NCBI GenBank assembly: GCA_021108435.1
Contig: JAIOQY010000069.1
Coordinates: 1-47,065 of the forward strand
Reading direction: 5' to 3'
Source of the DNA: Candidatus Aegiribacteria sp.
GTDB taxonomy: Bacteria; Fermentibacterota; Fermentibacteria; Fermentibacterales; JCC-6
Length of the DNA stretch: 47,065 nt
Positions within the stretch are counted from its first letter, which is position 1. Each line of letters begins with the position of its first letter. The position numbers and the translations under genes were made by a program. Of the stretch, positions 16,141 to 23,929 are shown in pieces. The notes under the pieces are model-generated. The model worked only from the letters and a program-made list of their open reading frames with translations, made no database searches and was not told the origin of the DNA.

Positions 16141-18084
16141 TTGTTTCATGTTCTTCTTTTAATTTCTGCTGTCTCTCAGACTACTCTGTCGATCAGCGAT
16201 ACCGCCGGTTTTCCGGTAATTGCAGCATCCGTCTGCTCAGACAGCACAATCATAGGTATAACTGACTCTGAAGGCGCGGTTCTAATCACATCTGAACCTG
16301 ATTCGATTGAAATACATTCTATAGGGTATAACACATGGCGGGGATCTGTACCGACATCCGGACATGTAATACTTGTACCCGTGCCTGTTCCTTCTGGAAT
16401 GGTACTTTCGGTAATCGCATCACGTAGAGGATTCAGAAACCAGTTTCCATCGACTACAGTGCTTGATCGGGATGACATCGAATTCATTGCCAGGACCGGT
16501 TTTCGGAGCCTGAACAGCCGCTGCAGCGGTATTTACGTAAGGGAATATGGCGGCGCTATGCCTGTGATATCTGTTTCACTTAGAGGAAGTGATCCGGGAC
16601 ATTCAGGATATTACGTGGATGGTCATGATATTGGCAGTTCGCTTGATGGCCTTCCCGGCCTGACGCTTGATCCAATTGTGTTCAGCGGAGTTGAAATAGC
16701 CAGGGGAGGAGGGTCCGGCTTCCTGAAGGGTGGAATGGCGGGATCGTTGAATTTTCTGCCCGAATCACCCGGATTACCTTCAAGAGCAGCTGTTTCCATA
16801 AGTGATAATGGCGCATTGAGTTTATCCTGCGGAGTCTCGACAGGCAGAAATCGACTGGCTCTGAGTATCAGGAGGCTTGTTGGAATAGAAAGCACCGTAG
16901 CGCACGACGGGGTAGTACTCTTCATCGGGAACACGGATGGATTCAGATATGGTTTTATGGCAGCTGCTTCAGGGGGAGAAACCGAGAGCCCGGACTGGAG
17001 CCCTCCAACTGACGGAAGAAGACAGAGGTACTCTTTTGACGGGTGGGTACGATGGATACTGAGTGATTACACTCTTTCCACCGACTTCAGAACGGGAAGA
17101 CATATCTACAGATCTGCAACTCCGACAGTCATTGATGATACTCACGACGAATTAAGAGGATCACTTACTCTTGAGTACGATTTATCATTCCTGTGTCTTG
17201 AAACGCATATTGCAGGGAGGAGCATATTTGAGCAGGTATGGAGTACTTCTCTAGGAGAGAGAGACAGGCTGACAGGTGATCTATCGTTTTCATCCGGATA
17301 TACTGACGATTTATCAATAACAGTATCGACAAGATTGAACTGTATATCGAACGGAGATACAAGGTTTGGAGCAGTACTCTCCACTGGTGTACCTGTATTT
17401 GATTCTCTTTTCATTTGTCATATAAGCGGATCCAGGGGATTCAGAAGACCAACCATCAACGATCTGTACTGGCCTGAGGACACTTTCGCGAGAGGGAATC
17501 CCGATCTGAAATCGGAAAACTCTCTGGAAACTGAGATCGGAGTATCACTCATCGGATGCGAGTTGATAAAAGTGTCAACAACCGGTTTCCTGGCAATGAC
17601 TGATGATCTCATAAGATGGGAACCCGGAAGTGACGGACTATGGTCACCTGTTAATATCTCAAAAGCATTAAGAAAAGGTATTGAAACCGAGGTTCTGTTC
17701 AGGTACAGATCACTGACAGTCAGAGTCAGTTTCACTCTTCTTAGCGTTACCGATGACTCGCCGGAATCAACAAATTACGGCAGTGTTCTTCCGTATACAC
17801 CTGATTATACATTCGGTCTTGAAACCGGTCTTGATATCTTCAGCGGAATTCACTGTTCGGTGTCTCTAGGCGGGATGGGCATAAGGTTCAAGAATTACAG
17901 CGAAACTTCCTGGCTTCCTGCTTATTCAATCGTTTCAGCCGGACTGGATATGCCTATACCATTTACAGGTAATTTCTCTATAGGAACATCGGTCGAAAAT
18001 ATGTTCGACGAAGAATACCAGGAAACAAGCGGATTCAGAGGAAAACCAAGAACTTTCACCTTCAGCATCAAATGGAGCAATTGA
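16141..18084 (+). CDS. btuB: TonB-dependent cobalamin receptor, BtuB-like
   Basis: This 647-residue outer-membrane receptor begins with a short signal peptide (hydrophobic FHVLLLISAVS). A carboxypeptidase-regulatory-like beta domain follows (about 18-80; GFPVIAASV, IGITDSEGAVLI). Next comes a plug domain (about 90-205) with VYVREY-like and VSLRGSDPGHSGYYVDG segments plus VEIARGGGSGFLKGGMAGSL. The beta-barrel is rich in alternating aromatic strands and has YQETSGFRGKPRTFTFSI at the C-terminus, a typical last strand. The start is TTG 16141, with AGGAGG five bases upstream. The upstream cobalamin riboswitch makes corrinoid import, powered by TonB, the likely function. No TonB/ExbBD or BtuCDF genes are in the window. 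The family call is firm and the substrate follows from the riboswitch. Confidence 0.92.
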   Translation: MFHVLLLISAVSQTTLSISDTAGFPVIAASVCSDSTIIGITDSEGAVLITSEPDSIEIHSIGYNTWRGSVPTSGHVILVPVPVPSGMVLSVIASRRGFRNQFPSTTVLDRDDIEFIARTGFRSLNSRCSGIYVREYGGAMPVISVSLRGSDPGHSGYYVDGHDIGSSLDGLPGLTLDPIVFSGVEIARGGGSGFLKGGMAGSLNFLPESPGLPSRAAVSISDNGALSLSCGVSTGRNRLALSIRRLVGIESTVAHDGVVLFIGNTDGFRYGFMAAASGGETESPDWSPPTDGRRQRYSFDGWVRWILSDYTLSTDFRTGRHIYRSATPTVIDDTHDELRGSLTLEYDLSFLCLETHIAGRSIFEQVWSTSLGERDRLTGDLSFSSGYTDDLSITVSTRLNCISNGDTRFGAVLSTGVPVFDSLFICHISGSRGFRRPTINDLYWPEDTFARGNPDLKSENSLETEIGVSLIGCELIKVSTTGFLAMTDDLIRWEPGSDGLWSPVNISKALRKGIETEVLFRYRSLTVRVSFTLLSVTDDSPESTNYGSVLPYTPDYTFGLETGLDIFSGIHCSVSLGGMGIRFKNYSETSWLPAYSIVSAGLDMPIPFTGNFSIGTSVENMFDEEYQETSGFRGKPRTFTFSIKWSN

Positions 18085-18186
18085 GGGACATGCACGCTCT
18101 GGTGCGTGTCCCGGAAAATAAGACATGCACGCTCTGGTGCGTGTCCCGGAAAATAAGACATGCACGCTCTGGTGCGTGTCCCGGAG
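18085..18186 (+). repeat. Three tandem 35-bp palindromic (REP-like) repeats
   Basis: Starting one base after the receptor stop codon, a 35-base unit is repeated three times (period starts at 18087, 18122 and 18157). Each unit contains GACATGCAC and GTGCGTGTC around the loop GCTCTG. The first can form an 11-bp stem (18085-18095 with 18102-18112) with one G-U pair. Units are separated by CGGAAAATAA. The array fills the gap between the receptor and lipoprotein genes, ending just before the ribosome binding site of the latter. Confidence 0.9.
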
Positions 18187-18200
18187 ACAAGGAAGGAAAC

Positions 18201-19217
18201 ATGATGCGAAAAGAACATCTCAATGTTCTCACTCTCACCAGTATTACACTGATACTGTTTCTAGCGGTATCCTGCAATTCCCCTGTTGAACCAGATCCTG
18301 GAACTAATCCCAGCGGTAATGTGGTTGCATGGTTCAACGGACTGGCTAATACCGTTGATCTATACTTCCCCGAAAGTGATTTGCTGGTATCGACGGCCTA
18401 CATTACCGGTGATGCACCAAATGATTTCTTCTACCTGGGTTCTGACAAGCTGGCAGTTCTGAGCTCCCTTTCCTCTGTGCTCCATGTCGTCGATCTGTCA
18501 GTATCGGGATCATTACTGCACGAGATTACCTTTCCAGGGGGCAGCAATCCCTGGGCCATGGCTTATGACAACGGCAAAATCTGGGTTACTTTTCTGCTTA
18601 CCGGCCAGATAGCAGCCGTGTCAACTGATAGCTGGACACTTGGTGAAACAGTGGATGTTACCGAATATCCTTACGGAATTACAATTGCATCAGGTAGCAT
18701 ATTCGTTAGCCACGGGGACTATACAGAACCCAATCCTCCCGGCGGAGTAACTGTATTAGATGCGGTGACTCTCGAGGAAACTGGATGGATCGATACGGGG
18801 CAGAACACAATCGATCTGTGGTATTGCAGTGAAACGGGGAACATCCATGCATTCTCTTACACCTACACGGATAACGATGACGGTGTTGTTTCCATCATCG
18901 ATCCTGTTACTGCAACAATTAAAGCTCAGGTGCAGACCGGAGGTACCCCGCATTCACCTGTTAGAGTGGGTAGCTCTTTCGCCTGCTGTGACTGGGGCTC
19001 TTCGATTTTCTTCTACAGCGAATCCGGATCACTTCTTTCAACATGGGTGCTTGATACATCGATTACGCTTGCAGGTCTTGCCGTCAGCGGGGATACTCTC
19101 TATATGACCGACTTTGATGGAGATAAGGTCTATCGTGCTCTCTGGCAGTCTCAGGTCCTTCTGGGCTCTCTCACCGCCGGAGACGGCCCTCAGGGAATAA
19201 TAGCAATAGAACGATAA
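18201..19217 (+). CDS. Beta-propeller lipoprotein, probable BtuG-like cobalamin-binding surface protein
   Basis: This is a roughly 338-residue lipoprotein. The signal peptide ends in FLAVSC, so Cys25 would be lipidated. The mature part has repeated four-strand blades of the YVTN/YncE type (for example AYDNGKIWVTFLLTGQIAAV, then ITIASGSIFVSHGD, GLAVSGDTLYMTDFDGDKVY), ending GDGPQGIIAIER. In Bacteroides, BtuG is a seven-bladed YncE-like (DUF5074) lipoprotein that binds B12 and hands it to BtuB. The same fold type placed directly after a BtuB-like gene under a B12 riboswitch supports that role here. Starts at 18201 or 18204 both fit the GGAAGG at 18191. Upstream in-frame codons run through the hairpin repeats and are not credible. 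Confidence 0.85.
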   Translation: MMRKEHLNVLTLTSITLILFLAVSCNSPVEPDPGTNPSGNVVAWFNGLANTVDLYFPESDLLVSTAYITGDAPNDFFYLGSDKLAVLSSLSSVLHVVDLSVSGSLLHEITFPGGSNPWAMAYDNGKIWVTFLLTGQIAAVSTDSWTLGETVDVTEYPYGITIASGSIFVSHGDYTEPNPPGGVTVLDAVTLEETGWIDTGQNTIDLWYCSETGNIHAFSYTYTDNDDGVVSIIDPVTATIKAQVQTGGTPHSPVRVGSSFACCDWGSSIFFYSESGSLLSTWVLDTSITLAGLAVSGDTLYMTDFDGDKVYRALWQSQVLLGSLTAGDGPQGIIAIER

Positions 19218-19274
19218 AGAATTTGCCTGTATATGAGTTTCTTATGATATTTACCTGTTTCAACAGGAGGTATC

Positions 19275-21668
19275 ATGTCCGCTTCTTCATGTGATCTGCA
19301 CGTACATTCGAAGTATTCAAAAGAATCGGGAAGATGGATTCTCAGAGCGCTCAAAGCACCTGAGAGTTTTACTCCGCCTGAATTGATCTATGAACTCGCT
19401 AAGAAACGCGGGATGGATTTCGTTACCATTACCGATATCAACACGATTGATGGCTGTCTGAGCATTTCTCACCATCCTGATACTTTCCTGAGCGAGGAAG
19501 TAAGAACTTTTCTGCCCGGCAGAAGAGCTGCTTTGCATATCCTTGTATTCAATCTGACTCCGGAGCAGCACGAAGAAATGATTCCTTTGAGAGACTCTTT
19601 TCCGGCACTTATGGAATATTTTGCCGATCAGCAGCTTTCTCATTCGCTGGCGCACCCATTCTATTTCCCGGGAACAGACCTTACTCCGGAAGAATTCAAA
19701 ATGGTCATTAATAATGTCGATCTTGTGGAATCTCTCAACGGCGTAAGATCACGGGATGAAAACATCTCCGTAATTCCAATTGTCAGATCGATCAGAGAAG
19801 ATCCTGACTTTAATGGATTTACAGGCGGATCAGACGATCACTGCGGAAGATTCATGGGACTTACATATACTGAAGTAAGAGACGCGAATAATCTTGAAGA
19901 ATACCTTGATGGCGTGAGAAATGGAAAAGGTATCCCGAAGGGTGAACACGGCAGCGCGATTCGCTCCGCTTACTCTGTTTACTCTATCGCATATTCATTC
20001 TATCGTGACCGTCTTACAGCACAGAAAATGCCGACTATTGCCACTCTTGCCGCAGACAGATTCTTTCGGCCCTCGATAACCTCAGCTGAACCAACTGTCT
20101 GGCATAAGGCAGATTTTCTTTTTCATCAATTGATCAAAAAAGGTAAGAAGTCAGGAGAATCGGATTTTGAAACTATTTTCGCTGACCAGCTGATAGAAAT
20201 AGGAAAAGATCTGAATCTGAGATCGGGCAGTCCTGAACTTGAAGCGGAAGGAATAGACGAAAGAACTTTCGAAATCCTTAACAGGCTCAGCAACAGCCTT
20301 CTTAAGCATTATTCCTCTCTTCTTATCAAGAGGATTTCGGATGGCAGACTCCTCGATGCTCTTGAAGCATTTACCGCGCTTATTCCAGTTGTACTGCTTA
20401 ATATCCCTTATCCTCTGGCCTATCTAAACAGAAAGAAGGGCAGAGAGGCTGTTGAGACCGTTTCAGCAGAATTATCTCCTGAGATATTCAGCAGTCTGCG
20501 AAATCCCTGCAAAAGAGTCTGGTTCACCGATACAATCGATGACCTTAACGGAGTCTCACGCACAATTCAGAAATACAGCAGGCTGGCGATCGATACAGGA
20601 AGGGAAATGGCGGTAATCGCCTCACAGAGCAGACCGCTCTCTTTCCCCGGATGGGTTGTGAATTTTCCTCCGCTTCGCGAGTTTCCGGTTCCTGATTACC
20701 ACTCAAAACTTCTTTCTGTTCCTCCTTTTCTTGAAGTGCTTCGATTTGTTGAGGAGGAAGGCTTCGGGATGATGTACATTTCTACGCCGGGTCCGGTAGG
20801 ATTTGCCGCTCTGGGCATATCTCGACTCCTTGGTATCCCTGCGGCAGGTATATATCACACAGATTACCCCAGACATGTTAATCATATTGTTCAGGACGGT
20901 AAAATGGGAGAATTCGCTGGAACAGCCGCTGCATGGTTTTATAACAGTGTTGATACAGTACTTGTCCCCAGCAGATTCTATATGAACGATCTTGAGGCTA
21001 TGGGCATTCCAAGAGAGAGGATGGAGCTGTTTCCAAGAGGAACTGACTGCGACCTTTTCTCACCTGTATGGAGATCCGATGAATTCGTGCGGAAATACGG
21101 TGGTAATCCCGGATCCATCCGCCTTGTATACGCAGGCAGAGTTTCCAGAGAAAAAGACCTTGATATACTGGCCAGCGCATTCATTACAGCAAAGGATTCA
21201 CTACCTTCTCTTGAACTCTACATATTGGGGGATGGCCCTTACCTTGGAGAACTTGTTAACGAACTCAGCGGCATGGGCTGTTACTTCTGCGGAGAACTGC
21301 ACGGAGAGGATTTGTCCATAGCTTACGCCTCGGGAGATATCTTTGTATTTCCAAGTTCCACAGATACTTTTGGTAATTCGGTTCTGGAAGCCCAGGCTTC
21401 AGGTCTTCCTGCAATAGTAAGCGACAGGGGAGGACCACAGGAGATCATTGAACCCGGAAAGACCGGTCTTGTTTTTGAAAGTCATAATCCGGAATCACTT
21501 GCTTCCGTTATATTGCGCATTGCGAGGAATGAAGAAATGATGAAATCCATGAGCGCGAGAGCAAGAAAAATGGCAATGGCCAGAACCTGGGATAAGGCAT
21601 TCGATGAATTGTGGAACATATCACCTTCAAAACCCAGTGCGAAGAACAGAAATGGATCATGTAAATAA
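19275..21668 (+). CDS. PHP-domain / GT-B glycosyltransferase fusion
   Basis: This 797-residue protein begins with a PHP metallophosphoesterase domain (about 5-240): DLHVHSKYS, FVTITDINTIDG, LAHPFYFPG and FTGGSDDHCG supply the metal-binding His/Asp set. A linker of about 150 residues follows. A GT4-type GT-B glycosyltransferase covers about 410-790: RLVYAGRVSREKDLDIL, LYILGDGPY, then DIFVFPSSTDTFGNSVLEA with the E-x7-E type acceptor/donor motif and SDRGGPQEII. The start ATG has AGGAGG five bases upstream. It acts in the cytosol, probably on a nucleotide sugar and an envelope lipid or glycan. What the PHP half hydrolyses is unknown. A four-base gap follows before the potassium channel gene. Confidence 0.9.
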   Translation: MSASSCDLHVHSKYSKESGRWILRALKAPESFTPPELIYELAKKRGMDFVTITDINTIDGCLSISHHPDTFLSEEVRTFLPGRRAALHILVFNLTPEQHEEMIPLRDSFPALMEYFADQQLSHSLAHPFYFPGTDLTPEEFKMVINNVDLVESLNGVRSRDENISVIPIVRSIREDPDFNGFTGGSDDHCGRFMGLTYTEVRDANNLEEYLDGVRNGKGIPKGEHGSAIRSAYSVYSIAYSFYRDRLTAQKMPTIATLAADRFFRPSITSAEPTVWHKADFLFHQLIKKGKKSGESDFETIFADQLIEIGKDLNLRSGSPELEAEGIDERTFEILNRLSNSLLKHYSSLLIKRISDGRLLDALEAFTALIPVVLLNIPYPLAYLNRKKGREAVETVSAELSPEIFSSLRNPCKRVWFTDTIDDLNGVSRTIQKYSRLAIDTGREMAVIASQSRPLSFPGWVVNFPPLREFPVPDYHSKLLSVPPFLEVLRFVEEEGFGMMYISTPGPVGFAALGISRLLGIPAAGIYHTDYPRHVNHIVQDGKMGEFAGTAAAWFYNSVDTVLVPSRFYMNDLEAMGIPRERMELFPRGTDCDLFSPVWRSDEFVRKYGGNPGSIRLVYAGRVSREKDLDILASAFITAKDSLPSLELYILGDGPYLGELVNELSGMGCYFCGELHGEDLSIAYASGDIFVFPSSTDTFGNSVLEAQASGLPAIVSDRGGPQEIIEPGKTGLVFESHNPESLASVILRIARNEEMMKSMSARARKMAMARTWDKAFDELWNISPSKPSAKNRNGSCK

Positions 21669-21671
21669 CCA

Positions 21672-22946
21672 ATGTCCATCTGGAAAAAGCGTAACAAATC
21701 ACATATACTGATAAGAAAACTGACCAGGGGTGGCGGTCTTGCTGTATTCTTCTCAAGCAAAATTGCTGTTGCTCTTACTCTTTTTGTTCTGGTTATGGGT
21801 ATTGGTATAACCGGTTTTATGGTTTTCACTTCACATAAAACTTCCATAGAAAAGACTAATCTGTCACAACGCCTTGAAGAACTGCTGAGTGTAAATAATC
21901 CTTCAGCCGAACAGCTTACCGAAAAAGCTCGGATCGAAATGATGCTTGATGAGAACACTTTCTTCGGTCAGGTGCTGCTGGCTGGATACATGACCTCCAT
22001 TACTATCACAACGGTCGGATACGATGATGTTATTCGCGATTATGCCTACGAATTCATGGATGATAAATGGAGAAAAGCATATAACATATGGGTAACCCTT
22101 TTCGTAATTATCGCGTATATGGTTATCCTGTATGTGAATGCGAATTTCGTAGCCTATCTGGTAGGTTCCCGCCTTGCTGAAACCATGAAACGACGATCGC
22201 TTCTCAAGAGGGTAGCAATGCTGAACGAACATTACATTGTATGCGGCTGTACTGGAGCAGGTGCTGTTGTTATCGACGAACTCCTTCGCGTGAATCTATC
22301 GGTTGTAGGAATTGGCTCTGATGACAATCCTCCTCCTGATTTAAGAAAAAGGAGAGGGTTCTACTACTTTCCACAGGATCGTTCAGACGAAATTATGCTT
22401 AACGATGCCGGAATCCATCGTGCAAAGGGATTTGTTTCTGTACTTCCTGACGAGACTTCAAATCTTTTCCTTACTCTCTCAGCACATCTTCTTAATGATG
22501 ATCTTACAATTTTCAGCAGGGCGGCAGGAAGTGAAAGTGAGGAAAAACTTGCTCTTGTTGGCGCGAGTTCTTCATTCACGCCTTCCATTGCTGTTGGAAG
22601 AAATCTTGTAGCTGATCTTCTTAATCAGGACACAATGGATTTCCTTGACAAAATGATCGGGGATCCTGAGCATGACTGCAGGATGGAGGAATACATTATT
22701 GAAAAAGGATGTTCATCCATCGGAGCAACTTTAGGTGAACTCGATCTTGGACGGATCTCCGGAGCCAGAATTTTCGCAATTATGAAAGCTGATAAAAGTA
22801 TCATCTGCAATCCGGGATACGAATACGCTCTGGAAGAGGGAGATATCCTGCTTACAATCGAGTCCCCCGAGCAGCTTCAGGCACTTGCTCGAGTGCTGGA
22901 ACGCGGCAAGCGTAGAAGAGGGAGAAAAAAACGTGACCGCAACTAA
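21672..22946 (+). CDS. Two-helix potassium channel with RCK (TrkA-N/TrkA-C) domains
   Basis: This 424-residue inner-membrane channel subunit has a first helix at about 30-50 and a pore loop with filter T114-V-G-Y-D-D119. The second helix at about 138-165 is followed by an RCK N domain from about 187 (HYIVCGCTGAGAVVIDELL, Rossmann-like) and an RCK C domain at about 335-415 (EEGDILLTIESPEQL). The order is that of MthK-type channels. The filter reads GYDD rather than the common GYGD, and about 60 residues lie between helix 1 and the filter, longer than usual. It overlaps the following RCK gene by 14 bases. Confidence 0.9.
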   Translation: MSIWKKRNKSHILIRKLTRGGGLAVFFSSKIAVALTLFVLVMGIGITGFMVFTSHKTSIEKTNLSQRLEELLSVNNPSAEQLTEKARIEMMLDENTFFGQVLLAGYMTSITITTVGYDDVIRDYAYEFMDDKWRKAYNIWVTLFVIIAYMVILYVNANFVAYLVGSRLAETMKRRSLLKRVAMLNEHYIVCGCTGAGAVVIDELLRVNLSVVGIGSDDNPPPDLRKRRGFYYFPQDRSDEIMLNDAGIHRAKGFVSVLPDETSNLFLTLSAHLLNDDLTIFSRAAGSESEEKLALVGASSSFTPSIAVGRNLVADLLNQDTMDFLDKMIGDPEHDCRMEEYIIEKGCSSIGATLGELDLGRISGARIFAIMKADKSIICNPGYEYALEEGDILLTIESPEQLQALARVLERGKRRRGRKKRDRN

Positions 22947-23691
22947 TCACGGTAAGACGAAGTGCATCGTATGCGGTCTTGGCGAAACAGGAATCTGTGT
23001 AGTAAAAGAACTGCTTAATCATGAATTCAATGTATCGGTTATTGACCGGGATCCGGAAGCTCTCAAGAGATTGCAGGAACTGAATATGGACGTTACTGCA
23101 ACAGAAGGTAATTGTCTGTTAGATATTACATTGAAGGATGCCGGCGTTCCGGATGCTGATGTTCTTTATTCCATACTGCCCGATGACAGAAGCAATGTCT
23201 TCCTTTGTCTTTCAGCCAGAAGAATTAATCCGAGGCTTAATATCTATTCAATCGCCTCTGATCTTTCCGCGGAAAAAAAATTGGAACTTGTGGGTGCTAA
23301 AAGAACGGTCAACCCGAGTAATGCCGAAGGATTCAGAATATCAAACGAATTACTCAGGCCTTATGTTGTAGCTTTCCTTGATCAAATTGTTTACGCCCGC
23401 GGAAAAACTGCCGGATATCTGAGCATCACCGTGCATGAGGGAAGCCCATCTGCTGGATTATCACTCTCAAAACTTGAAATACAGAAGAATACCGGAGTTG
23501 TGATTATTGCTGTGAGCCGTAAAGATAGAAGCATGATCTACAGCCCCTCGGGAGACTTTCGAACGGGTGAGGGAGACACCCTCATTGCTTTTGGAACGAA
23601 GGAAGACGAAGATGCTGTTCGAAAACTGCTTTCCACTGCACAGGACAGAAAGCACAGGTGGATGGGTGTCAGAAATCTTCTCCGGAAGTAG
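22933..23691 (+). CDS. TrkA-type RCK regulatory protein
   Basis: This is a roughly 252-residue soluble protein. The N-terminal TrkA-N/RCK domain has CIVCGLGETGICVVKELL (NAD/nucleotide-binding GxGxxG type) and the acidic strand end VIDRDPEALKRL. The C-terminal TrkA-C domain spans about 165-235 (FRTGEGDTLIAFG). The best start is GTG 22933, with GGAG eight bases upstream, giving a 14-base overlap with the channel gene. A longer frame from 22885 has no ribosome binding site. It probably forms the gating ring together with, or modulates, the channel made by the preceding gene. It could alternatively serve a Trk transporter elsewhere. The tRNA-Pro gene lies on the other strand four bases downstream. 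Confidence 0.88.
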   Translation: MTATNHGKTKCIVCGLGETGICVVKELLNHEFNVSVIDRDPEALKRLQELNMDVTATEGNCLLDITLKDAGVPDADVLYSILPDDRSNVFLCLSARRINPRLNIYSIASDLSAEKKLELVGAKRTVNPSNAEGFRISNELLRPYVVAFLDQIVYARGKTAGYLSITVHEGSPSAGLSLSKLEIQKNTGVVIIAVSRKDRSMIYSPSGDFRTGEGDTLIAFGTKEDEDAVRKLLSTAQDRKHRWMGVRNLLRK

Positions 23692-23694
23692 GAA

Positions 23695-23771
23695 TGGTCG
23701 GGGCGGCCGGATTTGAACCGGCGACCCCCTGCTCCCAAAGCAGGTGCGCTACCGAACTGCGCCACGCCCCG
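23695..23771 (-). tRNA. tRNA-Pro (anticodon TGG)
   Basis: On the minus strand this 77-base gene folds as a complete cloverleaf. The acceptor is CGGGGCG/CGCCCCG, the anticodon loop is TTTGGGA giving TGG, and the T-loop is TTCAAAT. The 3' CCA is encoded (TGGT at 23695-23698 on the plus strand includes the discriminator A). It sits between convergent and divergent neighbours with no other tRNA next to it. Confidence 0.97.
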
Positions 23772-23929
23772 ATTTACCGAAGGCAATATACTACAAATCC
23801 AAAGTACAATACCGCAAGAGGTGAATTCCGGAAACAGACTTGACTCATATAGCCTTATTGTAGCATACTATATAGTCTAAATTAGTATATTACTGCATAT
23901 TAGTGAATTTCCAAATATCTTGAAATGAG
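23772..23929 (+). promoter_or_regulatory. AT-rich intergenic region with candidate promoter
   Basis: This gap separates the minus-strand tRNA from the carboxypeptidase gene. TTGACT at 23840-23845 and CATACT at 23864-23869 (18-base spacing) form a plausible plus-strand promoter for the downstream operon. The remaining sequence is AT-rich with no recognisable gene. The tRNA promoter must also lie in the left part of this gap. Confidence 0.35.

Noticed and set aside
18072-18200. Longer start of the propeller lipoprotein running through the hairpin repeats
   Set aside because: The added residues are translated repeat DNA, overlap the receptor gene end, and would bury the lipoprotein signal peptide. 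ATG 18201/18204 has a clear ribosome binding site.
22885-22932. Upstream start for the second RCK protein
   Set aside because: It lies inside the channel gene without a ribosome binding site, and the GTG at 22933 begins just before the nucleotide-binding fold.
23538-23843. Open frames on both strands across the tRNA-Pro (for example one reading [20 protein letters not shown])
   Set aside because: These are the well-known spurious translations of tRNA genes and their complements, not proteins.
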